Under the pieces are notes generated by a model, which was not told where the DNA came from, did no database searches, and saw only the letters and a program-made list of their open reading frames with translations. The position numbers were made by a program, and so were the translations under genes. Shown here piece by piece: positions 25,540 to 37,618 of a stretch of 64,000 nucleotides of DNA. Position 1 is the first letter of the stretch. The number at the start of each line of letters is the position of its first letter. The stretch is from Leucocoprinus leucothites (taxonomy: Eukaryota > Basidiomycota > Agaricomycetes > Agaricales > Agaricaceae). The stretch lies in contig JAACJO010000017.1 of assembly GCA_013368445.1 (NCBI GenBank), forward strand, positions 496,001 through 560,000. The letters are read 5' to 3'.

Positions 25540-26597
25540 ATGTCTATCCCGCCACATACCGCCGCCACATCCCCTTCACAGTCTCCAGAGATGGCATTGC
25601 CAGCGTCTCAGGCCCCCGCCACGACGTCAACATCGGTCAGCGTGTCGCAACGGCCCTCACATGACGACAGCAGCGAACTCGAACCACCACCAACATTTCC
25701 ATATGCTCAGACCTCGGGTGTCGCATCACCCTCCGCGCGAACGTCGTTTACGCGGGTTGACACCATAACCGACGAGGGCGAACCTCAGCCCCCGCTACCC
25801 TCAGGCATTGTGGCACAAGACCGACGATCAAGCACAACCGAGGCAGCGCCTCTGCGAGGGAGCTCAGAGCAGTCACCGTTGTCACACCAGGAACCGCCTC
25901 AGGAGCCTCTTATTACTTCTACCACTACTACAACTGAACCTGATTCTGTTGTTCCTATGGCTTCTATGCCACCTGGAGCTGATGAATCAGCATCGCAGAA
26001 GGTTTCGGTACAACAACAGGAGGATGTTCCACAAACACCGCAGGCATTTTTGACGTTTTTGTTGGTTTCTGGCAAAAGGAGGACAATGTCGTTTGAGCCA
26101 GAGACTACTATTGGGCGTGTCAAGGAGCTCATCTGGAATGCATGGCCAACGGGTGAGTAGCCTTGCCTGTTGGCTGAGTTCTACTCATGTTTTTGTTTGT
26201 CTTAGAGTGGAAGGAAGACCGCCCACCAGCACCCTCCTACCTACGTGTACTCTATCTGGGCAGGATGCTCCAGGATGATGAGACCTTGACCAGTGCGTTT
26301 CAAGCCTGTGTCACTAGCCTGCCGCCGGGAAACTAACTATATGCGTGTCTAGAGCTTAAAATTCCGCTATCACTGCCCGCGACACCTCAGCCTACGATAG
26401 TCCATTTGTCTATCCGGTTGTACGGACCTGCTGGAGAAGATGGTACGATCAAAAAGAAGCGGAAAAACAACGATGGTGCGTCAATTTAGTAGCCTTACAG
26501 TCTCACTCGCTTAATACACTGCGTCCATTCCTCAGCTTTAACAAGAAACTCTGATTCCGAGTCTCAAGCCGGTTGCTGCGGCTGTATTATCTGCTAA
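25540..26597 (+). CDS. UBL3/MUB-like membrane-anchored ubiquitin-fold protein
   Basis: Exons 25540..26152, 26206..26292, 26353..26475 and 26536..26597, all in phase, give 294 aa. The first 165 or so residues are Ser/Pro/Thr-rich and probably disordered. The ubiquitin-like fold begins at FLTFLLVSGKRRTMSFEP, continues with VKELIWNAWPTEWKED and LRVLYLGRMLQDDETL, and ends with TIVHLSIRL; this matches UBL3/MUB order. The protein ends in CCGCIIC: the last four residues CIIC form a prenylation (CaaX-type) box, with extra cysteines for palmitoylation. Human UBL3 and plant MUBs are anchored to the plasma membrane this way and recruit E2 enzymes or help sort proteins into vesicles. Those roles come from the family; the long disordered N-terminus is not in the human protein. 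Confidence 0.88.
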
Positions 26598-29499
26598 GAC
26601 AAGATTATCATGGTTATATCGGTTCTGTATTTTCCCCTGGTGTTCATAACGTGCGTCGTTTTAGCCTATTTATACTTGCTACCGGGCTAACGATAGAATT
26701 AGATTCACACATCCTTGGCATGTGCCCCAGTTCTCTCATTCTTCTTCCAATTTCCCAATCACTAGAACATCCAACCATATACACGACACACCACCTTCCC
26801 ACTCCTTGGACGATTTTCCTGAACATAAATCGCATCATTCAATCCATTCAGTTCCCCACATCACTCTCATTTATAACACACCACGCGTGCATATACATCC
26901 GATCGAATTCCCAGTTTAATCGCTTGCTCCCCTTCTCTCCGGATCTTCCATGCAGTGGAGTCGGTCTCGTGCCCTCGCACTTCCCTTCTTCTCTGGACTT
27001 CTTCCACCATTCCATTCTTGGCTGGATGATTATATCATGTTCTGCACTACTTTCGACCACCCTCTTCTGTTCGTCTCCCTACCCCTCCCTTCGCCCAATC
27101 TGTGGTCTGGGATCGATGGCAAGTCGGAGGTTGCCGCAGAAGGTCGCAAGTGCCGACGATAACACAAGCGCCACAAGCGAGTAGTCAACTTAACGTCGGC
27201 GTTGATCGAGGTCGCTTCCGCAAGCTCATGCTCTGGCTCGCCTTCCGTTGTCCCTGTTGCTCTTGGCTTTGATAGGAGAGGCTTCTTTGGCCTCGACAGC
27301 CCTCGACTCGCGAACCCTTTCGGCTAAAATTCATTTATAACTTCGGCAGCAATCTTTGGGCCTCGCGTGCGACATCCACTCTCGCTCTATTTCTCATCCC
27401 CGTCCAGTTTCTACTCTCGTGTCGATTATCGCCAATCGAAGACATCCCGATCGAGTTGGTCCTGTTTCACTCCTCCACTCAGATTCTCCAGAGTTTATGG
27501 TCTTCATCCACTTTGAAGAGTCAATCCTAAACTCCGACACATTCGAGCTGAATTTAGCAAGCACCGTCTATCCAGCCGGATGGTGTTCTCTGACACCCGA
27601 GTAGCTGATTTGTACAATAGTAACCGGGAACGATGAGAATAATGGGCGTTCAAAATATCCGGTCCATCGGATAATGGTCCTTAACCAGCACGAGGATTTC
27701 ATTCATGGAGCTGGACTAGTGGCGCGATCTGCGGATATGTGTATCACTACGATGTGTGGTTAACTATTCAGTTGGCCTAGGTTAGATGATCACATCTGGT
27801 GTGGCGGCCGAGAAAGAGTTGTGTCGGCGAATTCCTTTTTGGTCAGCCAAAGATGGGATTTTGATTTTTCTTGGTTTTGGATTAGCGAGATTTGGGCGTC
27901 TTGACAAGTGCTTAGATATGGATGTGGGATATGCTTTGTTCTCGGATTGGTGTTTGGAACGTGGTCCGGTTTCTTTCACATGTAGGATGCCTGGAACAAA
28001 CGGTAACCCTAAACGTATCTGCACATACAAGCGCACATTCCTTATCCCTCCCTCTCTCTTTTTCCGTTTCCTCGTTTCTGATTTCGCTTGGCTGAAAGGC
28101 AATATAGTTATGCTGTGGAGGTTTTATGCAATTTTTTTTTGTTACAGACCCGACTCTCGACTCTTTGTTAGTACATAATTTTCTGGTTTTCTGATTTTGG
28201 CTTTTCTGTTATAGTATAATACAGTTCCCTTGGTTTCGGTTTCTGCAGGTTATTGGTCTAGTGATCCTTTGGTTTTTTGCATTAGGTGGAGGCGTATTGT
28301 ATTATTATTGGTTTATTTATCGTTTAGGTTTTCATCAATTATTTCGTTGATTCGATGTACATGGAGGCGGGTCTAGTGAATGGGCACCCGGACAGGCCGA
28401 ACGAGATAATTTACTTATCGGCATATCTCGCTAACGCTCATATATCGGAACAGGAACGCATGGGTGGTGTCTGGGTGTGAACATCACAGTCGATAGAAAG
28501 AAGTCTCCTAAGTTCATGCATTAAAGTACGCGACCGCGGACCTTAACTAGTGAAATCACCGAAGACTGATTCAAGCTTCGAGTAAACTCTTCATAGAAAC
28601 AATCGCGCTCGATGTCCGAGCGCCGAGGATAGATTGCGTGCCTGAGTCATCCGAGGAATTGGATAGGACAAGCGACGTTCCTCTCTTTACACTCGCTTCA
28701 AAGACCGTGCGTAGCGATTTCGCTCGTTCTATTTGGAGCGCATGAGTGAAGTGTTTGTATGAATTGAGGAGCGTTTCAGAGAGCGTGTATGTTTACTCCG
28801 AGTGGTCGTCAACGAGGACTTCGGTTCATGCGTTGGGGAAGGTGAGATGTGAGGGGTATGAGCGTCTGGTGGACGGCCTTCTGCGTGTATGGGGTAGTAA
28901 TGTTACAATGTGTCGCAGAGGAATGTGACTTTGAAATATTCACAGCAAAGGGCTCGATACGCTGGGTTTGGGTATCGGGGTCATCCAACTCAAGCCTGAG
29001 TATGATCGAGGATGGGTGAGTTTCGTGGAAGGTTTATTGGGCTTGTCATTGATTTTGTAGGATGTTGAGAAGGATTGCGTGACTTTTATGTTGAGTAAAA
29101 ATTGTGTTTGCGTCGGGGGCGTTTCCTCCAAGAGCGCATTCGACTCCCCGGCTAGAAATTAGCTATAATTATTGATGATGAAATCGATATGTAGCTATAC
29201 TTACATCCCGCCTCTCGTACCGACACCTGGAGCCTCAGATTCGGGCGGTTTTAGTTGGTAAGCGAGCGAAGTCGTTAGATCCACTTTTGAGTACAAGGGG
29301 CAGTTTTAGGATCCTTAACACCACGATCCATGGGACCTGTTAGGAGACTACTAGGAATTCTTGTGTAGCGGCCGTATAGTCGGGGAGTCGTGCCCCGAAT
29401 AGTTCATGTTAAAATCGGTTTCTTCGTGACTGGGCTACTTAGATGTAATCCGGACGATATGGTGGTCATAGCAAGTTCGATCGTGAAGGTGTGAGTAAA
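26598..29499. other. Gene-poor region
   Basis: A pyrimidine-rich stretch runs from about 26.7 to 27.5 kb and produces accidental open frames (for example 26573-27184). I see no protein family, tRNA or clear repeat in these 2.9 kb. A short Cys-rich frame ending CPCCSWL near 27.27 kb is not supported by anything else. Confidence 0.4.
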
Positions 29500-30060
29500 A
29501 TCAAAGCACTTCTCGCAATTGCTCCCCGGGACCTAAAGATCTGGGACTCATTATAATGTTCACCGTTTTTATTGTATAGATAAATAGAACGGTTGAAATC
29601 TTACCTAACATATCTACGTCTTCATCCGAAGACCAGAATGAGTCATTAGAGACTTTGCTGAATCGCCTGGTTATGTGAGAGGAATCACGCAGATTGTGCT
29701 TGATTCCCATTTTCTCGGCTAACGTCGCCCGCAATACTTACCAGCAGCTCAATCTGCCAACATAAGGGTAAGAAGAGATCATCGGAGATGACATCAACAA
29801 GATGGTGTTCTGGGCGACTGAAAGCGCATAGAGGAGAGGGAATGTATCACCAAACTCCTCAATCATCTGCTGGGTAGGCTTCATGATCCATACCGAGTAA
29901 AATCGCTATAGCATACATTGCGATCACCTATGCATACAACGACTGACCGCATCTTGGCGCGCGGCTCCTGAAGTCTGAGCAGTGGGTCGGCAATCAGTTC
30001 CTGAGGTTGAAGTTGTAACACCTTCGTGAGAAGAGCTAAGTCTCAATGGGTTCTACAGAC
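29500..30060 (-). pseudogene. NACHT NTPase relic 1
   Basis: Read on the minus strand in several broken frames, this gives NACHT-family fragments in the right order. First comes ELIADPLLRLQEPRAKMRSV with a ruined Walker B strand (VVCIGDRNVC). Next is PTQQMIEEFGDTFPLLYALS, and last FIYTIKTVNIIMSPRSLG with PGEQLREVL. The last matches FIYAATIAKFIMDPESLG and PKEQLREVL in the intact gene at 47877-51580. Frameshifts and stops separate the pieces, and no start or P-loop remains. It shares its middle block with the relic at 34135-34605. Confidence 0.65.
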
Positions 30061-30829
30061 CGCCCAAATGCGAATATTACCTCAGGTGTACTATCCTGGT
30101 TGGTCCTGGTTAAGGCAAGATCCGCCCATAGAACATCGCCAGTGTCAAGATTCAGCAAGTCCTCGCTACATGCAATGTCTGCGAAAAGGCTCTTGAGTAA
30201 AGTTCCGCCACTAAGATGGCGTAGTTTACGCATGAGACAGCACCAATGATTATCCCTGTCTTCTTCGTCAAGCCCGCTGTCGTGGCCTAGGGCTTCTGGG
30301 TGAAGCTTCTGGGTTTACTGAATCCAGATTTCTTATGTGGACAATCATTCTAACATCTTAGGAAGCCGGGTCCTAGGACCATGGTGCCGTACATTCCTTC
30401 TGTATCGTTGACATCTTCTGGAAACTCGAGTTGACTTAAGTCTGCCGAATAATGCTTAAGGTATGCCATGAGGAGCCTATGCGCGTCCTACTTGTATGGG
30501 TCGTAGACTGAAGATAATTGATGTGGGTACTCACAAGATTGCGCAAACGGAAAGGTGGTCCAGAAAGTCATATCGAATGAGTATTGTACGCGTATTGCAA
30601 GGAGTACGGGAGATGATGGTATTCGATGACGGAGATGTAAGGCTGTCAGTCCATATGTATTATGTATTTACTTACGTTGATCTATAAATACGTGTATTTG
30701 TTAGTGTTTGTCGATTAAGCAGCCCTACATCTCGCACATCATATAAACATCATATAAGTCACCCTTCGACGAATTAATCCTTCACCGTCTCTTATTTGAG
30801 GTATTTTCGTCTTGTATACTTCTCCTCTC
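30061..30829 (+). other. Intergenic, upstream of guanine deaminase
   Basis: A short frame at 30036-30233 (-) may be further NACHT debris but I cannot place it. A TATA-like CATATAAAC/CATATAAG pair lies at about 30740-30760, 70-90 bp before the deaminase ATG. Confidence 0.4.
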
Positions 30830-32680
30830 ATGTCCGGCTCTATAACCATTTTTTATGGCGCTGTGGTCACCCCGATCAGCCTGAAGCACTGGAAAGCATT
30901 GCCGAACTGTTTGGTGGTTGTTGGACCGACCGGTAATATCGAATGGATGATCGACGACGTTGAGCATCACAGGCTGGAAGAGATGCTAAGCCCGAAGGGT
31001 TATCTGACCAGCGAGGTGATCGTCCTGGAGGAGGGAGAGTTTCTTATACCAGGGTTTATTGATACTCACACGGTATGTCCGCAATTATATTTTCGCAAAA
31101 GTATTTGTTAATAATAGGTTTATCAGCATGCAGTACAGTTCCCTAATCTTGGGAAGTGAGTCCCTCACTATTCTGAATTTTATCCTTTTCCTTATAATAC
31201 GTTTCAGAGGTGGCCAGTACGAGCTATTAGAATGGCTCCTGAAAGTCGTCTTCCCAAAAGAGGAGCAATTTGAGGATCGTCACTTTGCCAAGGAGGTATT
31301 TCATGAAGTTATACGCCGGTCACTGGATTTCGGGGTGCGTTGGCTCGTTTGGATTCATCTCACGGGCTTGGATCCGACTCTTGACCCCAGACAACGACGT
31401 CATGTTATTATTCAAGTCTACACCTGGACGCTTCCAAGATTCTGGCAGATGTCGCAAACAAGCTAGGTATTGTGTCAAACTGGTGTATTAAACTGATGCA
31501 GTTCTGACGAGGGACATTAATAGGCCAGCGAGCATTTATTGGGGTGCGTGATTCCGTCCCATATGTTATCCTGTTTTAACATTACCAGAAATGCAACATG
31601 GATCGGGAGAACGACAAATATTCATCCTACGTAGAAGAGAGCACGGAATGTTCTATCCGGGACACCAGACACCTCATCTCCCATATCCGTTCGCTCGTTC
31701 CTGTTTCGAAACATGCTAGTATCGGAACTATGCCAGAGCCGCTCGTACAGCCTATCTTGACCCCCCGCTTCGCCCTTGCTTGCACCAGTGACTGTATGAA
31801 CAAGCTTGGTCATCTCGCCGACGAACATGAGCGGGTACACCCTTTAGAACCTCCCATGCGGATACAGACTCATATAGCGGAGAATCCCAAGGAGTATGAA
31901 GACGTAATCAATCTATATCCCAAAGCAGACGGTTCTTACGCCAAAGTCTATGAAATGCACGGGGTACTCAGAGAAACCACCGTCCTGGGGCACGCAGTTC
32001 ACCTGACGAAAAAGGACATCTACTGGATTAAGAAGAAGAACGCGGGCATCAGTCATTGTCCTACGAGTAACTTCTATCTGACGAGCGGCATCGCACCTAT
32101 AGGAAAATACCTTGATGAAGGCTTGAAGGTATGTTTCTGGGAAATAATACGCCATTGGTTTCCAACTTAAATTCTCCCCAGGTCGGACTTGGTACTGATG
32201 TGGGAGGTGGATATGCTATATCGATGTTGAACGTGATTCAAAACGCTTCAATAGCATCCAAAATGCTTTATCGACAACACTTGGACAGAAAGCACCACCC
32301 TCAACCCGCGGACACATCAGCCTCAGAACTTACCGACAACCACCATCATACCCACTGTTTCACTGACTGCCGCCTCGAAGTCCCAACACTCTTTTATCTG
32401 GCCACACTCGGAGGAGCAGACGTCTGCAATCTCTCCAAGAGAACCGGATCGTTGGCCGAAGGCAAGAGTTTTGATGCCCTTCTTGTCAGTGTCCTAGATG
32501 ATACAGGCGCCTTGGGAGTTTGGGGAAAGGAAGCGAAATCACACGGCCACTCGCACACGAAGAAGAGAGAAAAACTTGAGGAGAACTTGGAGAGGTTCCT
32601 ATTTTTGTGGTGATGACCGAAACATTCAGAGGGTTTATGTTCAGGGATGTCTCGTTGGCGGTAGAGTGTTCCGACGATAA
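30830..32680 (+). CDS. Guanine deaminase, with a frameshift near the 3' end
   Basis: Exons 30830..31072, 31127..31155, 31208..31334, 31391..31466, 31524..31543, 31589..32128 and 32182.. onward. The enzyme hydrolyses guanine to xanthine and ammonia in purine salvage. Amidohydrolase metal ligands are all present: DTHTHA across the first splice, IQTHIAENPKEY, LGHAVHL and GLGTDVGGGYA. Exon 5 is only 20 nt. In the last exon the frame closes with TGA at 32611-32613 (488 aa), but the family's C-terminal signature FCGDDRNIQRVYVQG continues in the +1 frame to 32680. One extra T in the run TTTTT at about 32601-32607 would explain this. An intron there would be only 23 nt, too short. Metal and substrate residues lie before the shift, so a slightly shortened enzyme might still work. 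It may also be an assembly error. Confidence 0.9.
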
Positions 32681-34134
32681 TTTGGTTGATGAGCTGTTGT
32701 AAAGAATCAGTTTTATGTGTATTTCATAGGTATATCACGCACTTCCATATGTCATCGGATTCTCTCGAACGTTTTTCTCTTATACGATGTCTGGCCTAGA
32801 TCCTGATCCATGGTCGAACAAAAGCCGGCCGCAAAGTTCATTTGAGTATCAAGGCTTGGGTTCGTATATATGAGTAGATGCACTGGTTCTTCGTTCATAC
32901 CTGCAGGTGGCTGAGAATTTGCTTTAGACTCAAACTGCCGGTTCGGAGCATGAATTGATCCCGGATCAATCTTCCTCTCGAGGGGTTGGACATGACAAGC
33001 TTGCTGACCTCCCCAACGTTTTGCAGCAGGTCAATTGATCTGACGAGTACTCGGCGAGCTGAAATTTTCTGAAAAGCCATTCGTTTGACGATTTCTCCCT
33101 TAGACCAATATGCCCCTCTTCGCTTTCTATCTGGCATTTGGATCCTCGGGCGAGCATGGCATACAGAACGTGGGGTTGAACAATCCTCGATTATCCCTCT
33201 TCAAGTACTCCCATATTCACATCAGCCACTGATATCAATCAATGTGCTTCGAAGTCTTGGCGCTGTGCCTCTTTGCAACTCCAGACAGGCCAGCTTCCTC
33301 GAAACGAATTTTTGCTCCTTGTAAATTTCAGCTTTGATCAGTGCTTTTCTTCTCAAAGATAGTCCAACCGGTTTTGAATGCCATCTGACCCTAATCATAA
33401 GTTCGGCGCTGCAGTGCTCAGCTGACATATACTTATCCGATCTCTCAAGCAAAGTACATTTCTCCCTTCACCGCCCTCGTTCTCGTCGCACATCTCACTT
33501 CTTCTCGTGCCCATACACGTTACCCGCAACAAGCTTGAAGCTTGAAAATTGATTACTTTCCGGATACCTTCTCTAGAGAGGATTCTGAGTGCGGATCGCG
33601 CTACCGGTGATCATGAGCCATTAAGGCATGGAGGGCGTATCGGGACGAAGTGATACCCCAAGAACGACACTTCTTCAAGGTGAGTCTTCTACCCCTCGCT
33701 CATCTTCATTTTTTCTCTCTATTCCGGTCTCTATTTTCCATGTCCGAGACCTCTCAAAGGCTTGCTGTAAGCTTCCGCATAATTTGTCCATGTGGCCTAG
33801 CTATACGTCTGCTAGGAATTCTACTTTTGGGGACGTTCCTTTCGCGTTTTACTGGTTAACTCAGCTTTCAGGCTCCGTCTCCAAGGGTCGATTGGGAATG
33901 CGTGCTGCTGTCGCCGTTTGGCTCGGCCTCGCCTCGCTTTGTGCTTGTGGCTGGACGTCTATTTTGGGCTAGTGGTATAGATCTGAATACCATGATGCAC
34001 TGGTAAGCTTGTTTTGGTTTATCTTTCGCGAGTTTGAGCTCAATTTGCTCCATTACATGTAATGTAAGCGCCCGTACCACATTCATGCCTCCAGAAGGCT
34101 CGACACTTTGGTCCATGACAGCGTCCCACCCCAC
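32681..34134. other. Gene-poor region
   Basis: No supported gene. A frame at 33628-33972 (+) begins with a plausible ATG and has a donor-like GTGAGT about 50 bp in, but its content is not recognisable. Confidence 0.4.
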
Positions 34135-34605
34135 TCATCCAGCAATACTTGTCAACTTCGCGCAATACCTGCAGCTCAAGGATAAGATAAAATCATCAGA
34201 GAACACGTCAACGAGAAGATGTTCTGGGCCGCTGAGAAATGCCTCTAGGAGGGGATATTTACTCCAAAGCTCCTCGATTGTCTGCTGGGTGAGCTCCGCG
34301 GGCCCTGACAGAACAAAATTGCTGTCGCACACATCTCAGCCACCTACGCATACAATGGCTAGCCGCATCTCGGCACGCTGCTCCCGGAGTCTAAACAGTG
34401 GATTAACCCCCAGGTCCTGAAGCTGGCTTCCGCTGAACATTGTTCTCCTCGACTTGCGATCCGATACACAAGAGTGGTGAAGAATTGTGGAGGGTCGATG
34501 GTTTTCTTGTCACCGGAGAAAAAGGAAGGACCGGCCAAGCTCATTCCCACAAGTTTGTGCAATCGTTGTTTTACCAGCCCCTGCGAGATCATGTACCCAG
34601 GCTGT
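34135..34605 (-). pseudogene. NACHT NTPase relic 2
   Basis: On the minus strand the sequence still reads AWVHDLAGAGKTTIAQTCGN, a complete P-loop, then after a 1-nt frameshift FFSGDKKTIDPPQFFTTLVY. After another break come NPLFRLREQRAEMRLAIVCV and a Walker B region with an in-frame TGA just before DVCDSN, then PLLEAFLSGPEHLLVDVFSD. No exon 1, no C-terminal part and no continuous frame remain. The middle block is clearly related to relic 1. It lies about 1.5 kb downstream of the guanine deaminase. Confidence 0.75.
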
Positions 34606-35020
34606 GCGGCACCTGCCTGTTTGGCCCATATCGGTTACCGATTCATCATTCCTATGCACTTCACGTATGTCCTAGGAAACAAAGCTGTGGGCGTAAGAAA
34701 CCTGGGCGGCGTTGTAATTGAACGATACGCGGAGTGTGCAATTCAAGCGGAGGGATGCCGTAACACTCAGTCCATAGCTGTGTTGAATAGAAGTTTCCTC
34801 GTAATTTGGGCGTGATAAGAATGATTGAACATGGACTGTGAAGGAGAGCAAGTAAAGAGGTAGAGAGTCCGTTGGCACACTCTGGTCAAGAGATGTACCT
34901 GGGAAGAGTTGCCTCGTCTCTTTTGGCAGTTACGCATTTTTTTAAAAAGAACTACGAACAACGGAATAACTGGTATGTGAAAATACTTTAATTCAAAAGG
35001 GAGGTAGATAATCAGACAAC
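34606..35020. other. Intergenic, nothing seen
   Basis: Between the NACHT relic and the 3' end of the cyclophilin-kinase gene. Short frames only. Confidence 0.4.
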
Positions 35021-37303
35021 TTATACGTCTTCGTCCTCTTCTCCAGCCGCAATGCCATCTCGTGAATACCCCGAAAATCCTTTGAGAGTATCCATCTCAA
35101 CTCCCGAAAGGCAAAGATTTCGCATATCCGCTCCATGGGGCCCTAATCCGTGCAGAACATCAACTTGTTGCTGCTGCCATTTTCGTATCCACATCATCCA
35201 ACGCATCAATATCAAAGGACCTGGATATATCTTGCGTACTTGATCGATCACCTTGTTAATCTCCGGTCGTCCTTGAGGATCGGTAACCCAACATTCTTGC
35301 ATGATTGACCAGACCTCGTCCAACAACTCTGAGTTTGGGGTGGGTGAAGGTCGGGACGGTCTGACACCTGACATTATTTTGAACATCACGGTAGTATCAC
35401 GAGGAAATTCGTAGAAGGGAACAAGGCCGGTCAGGACCTTGTGTGTTTATGGCATCAGTTAACTTCGATGCTAGGAGAAGAGATCGAAGCCAGACTCACC
35501 TCGTACATCACACAGGCGATCGAGTAGACATCAGACTTGAAGGTCGGCCTCGAAGATTCTAAATCATCGTCAAACAACTCTGGGGCCTCCCAGCGCGTTG
35601 TACCTCCAGATGGACTTGCGGTTGAAAGAGACGTCCACCTCAGAATCTCAGGATCTTGTATCGAAGATAGGCCAAAGTCAGCGAGGCAAGCAGAACCTGC
35701 AGGTGTTACAAGGATGTTTGCCTGATCGCTTTTGTTAGCTTGGTTGAAAGAAAGGGCGATGGGCCATGTCACCAACCCCCTTGAGATCACCATGAACGAT
35801 AGAGTGATGGTGAAGGTAAGCGAGTCCGTCAAGGACATCATACACCTGTACCAAGTATTAAATTTCAGGATGTGAGATTTTGTTGGACGCCACATACCAG
35901 CGGAAGCCTTGGTGCATCTTGGTTTGATTTCAGGAATTCGCTGATATTGCCGTTTTCCATCCACGGTGATACCAAACAAACGCGATCGTGTGATCCTTTC
36001 AGGCGAGAAATACCATAGAAAGGTAAAAGGTTTGGATGCATACATTGCCTCCATACGATTGCTTCTCCAACAAAATTCTACAAGGAGAATAAGAGATCAG
36101 ATGGTGACGGTTGATTAATGATTACTCACAGATATTAAGTGCTGAATGTTAGAACCTTGATACACTCGTGAAACCTTGACACAAACAAGTTTTCCACGAA
36201 AGGTTCCTTTCCAAACGTCTCCGAATGCGCCCGATGTTTTTGGATTGTCCTCTAATTTAATTCCTCGAAGCTCTAAGCATGGAGGATAATTACCGGACGC
36301 TTTGCAAAGACGCATCATAGCTTTGATAGTAGAGCGTCTGAGGTTTTCGGGTATACTTTGAGAGTCCAGTGCCTTGTGAAGTTAAGGTAAGCTTGGAAAG
36401 GCCAAAACCAGCGAGGAACAGACTTTTTGCATGACGTCAAGAACAATCTCCGCCCTTTTCCCTCGCAATTCCAAGAGGCTTTTGTATTTTGACGGATTGT
36501 TCATCATCTCCGTTATCATTTCGGAAATACTCTTTGTCTGTGGATCTGTACCGAGGACAATCTTTGAATTGTATAATAAAAAGTCAATCGCGAAATACGC
36601 ATACCTTTGAGAAGGAGATTCACCGCTATAATACCACAATCAGTGATAACAACTGGCCGTGAAGGTGGCCCATCTGCTGGGTGGAGACGTCCTATTTGTT
36701 CAACGACATCCATCCCCGTCAAGACTTCGCCTGGCAGGATGGGGGAACAATGCGAGTTCACGGAATGCTTTTATGACGGTAAAACTACCCACCAAAGGCA
36801 GCATGATGATTATTATGCCAAGAGGAAGCATATCGGAAGATCTGGAATGTAGATCCCATGATCAGCTCTCCTGGCTTAGAAGCGACCATGGTCAAGATCC
36901 CTGGTTTGTCGTGCTTAACAGAGAAGTTATCCGCTGCAAAATTAAAGTTTAGCTGCTTGGTAAATATTGCACTGAGGAAAACATACCCTCGAAACTACCT
37001 CCATAAATGGATTTATAACCAGTAACCAAATTGGAACTAGCAGTAACGCGAATTGCGCCTGCTTGAATGGCTGCTGGCCAGACGTGATCAAACGTGCTTC
37101 CCTTGTAGCCGTACCCATTCTGCCCTGTCGCTAACTCGCGAAAATTCTGCGCTAATTTCGGGACGATGTGATCAAAGAGCTTGAATATGATCCTTCCGGC
37201 GGGTTCACCGTCGATGTCGATATCCAGCTGTGAGATTGGGTGGGTTACCTATGACGAGGAAGGTGCTGTAAGCTTGGCTTGCACGCACGAATACGTTTGC
37301 CAT
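35021..37303 (-). CDS. Cyclophilin-like domain fused to a TKL-type protein kinase
   Basis: Ten exons, 5' to 3': 37303..37295, 37248..36987, 36933..36793, 36730..36605, 36545..36424, 36372..36130, 36077..35898, 35845..35777, 35721..35500 and 35437..35021. All stay in one frame and give 596 aa. Residues 1-175 are cyclophilin-like: DIDIDGEPAGRIIFKLFDH, then YKGSTFDHV, then KHDKPGILTMV, then AFGEVLTGMDVVEQIGR and ending VVITDCG. The catalytic Arg of the FHR motif is absent (FDHVW) and the usual SQFFIT is STFQIF, so isomerase activity is doubtful. The kinase part opens with the leader seen in many mushroom TKL kinases (NNPSKYKSLLELRGK). The catalytic set is complete: GAFGDVWKG (268-276), Lys in VCVKV (286), HGDLKGAN (379-386), DFG (399-401) and WEAPELF. 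The C-terminal tail is acidic. Two separate genes are possible if the 59-nt intron 36604..36546 is not used, but they would then be less than 60 bp apart. Confidence 0.8.
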
Positions 37304-37618
37304 CGACGGGGGACCGATGGATGATTGGGCAAGGGGAAAGCTTCAAGCGTGACGAGTGACGGTAGAAGTCCGCCATGTTCGCTTACACTAGCCATCGACC
37401 TCTTGTAATGTGACCTACGACAGGTGGCTTCCGTTATCTCTGCATTTCCAATTGCTAAGAGCTATGGACGACTCATAGAGAAACTCTATTCATACCGTAC
37501 ATTTACAAGGACATAGAACAACCAAGGTCAGTCCCAGTAGCACTTTAAGCTAACCTACCCCATCCGATATTCTATTTAGGTACTTAGGGTGACAGTTGGA
37601 AATACTGACTGGAAGCCA

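Noticed and set aside
26573..27184. 203-aa plus-strand frame downstream of the UBL3-like gene
   Set aside because: It arises from a long pyrimidine-rich tract, begins inside the UBL3 3' exon in another frame, and has no family resemblance.
36382..36639. Kinase gene starting independently at a Met near 36500
   Set aside because: Intron 36604..36546 joins it in frame to the cyclophilin exons, and the gap to a separate upstream gene would be under 60 bp. Kept as the alternative in the feature text.
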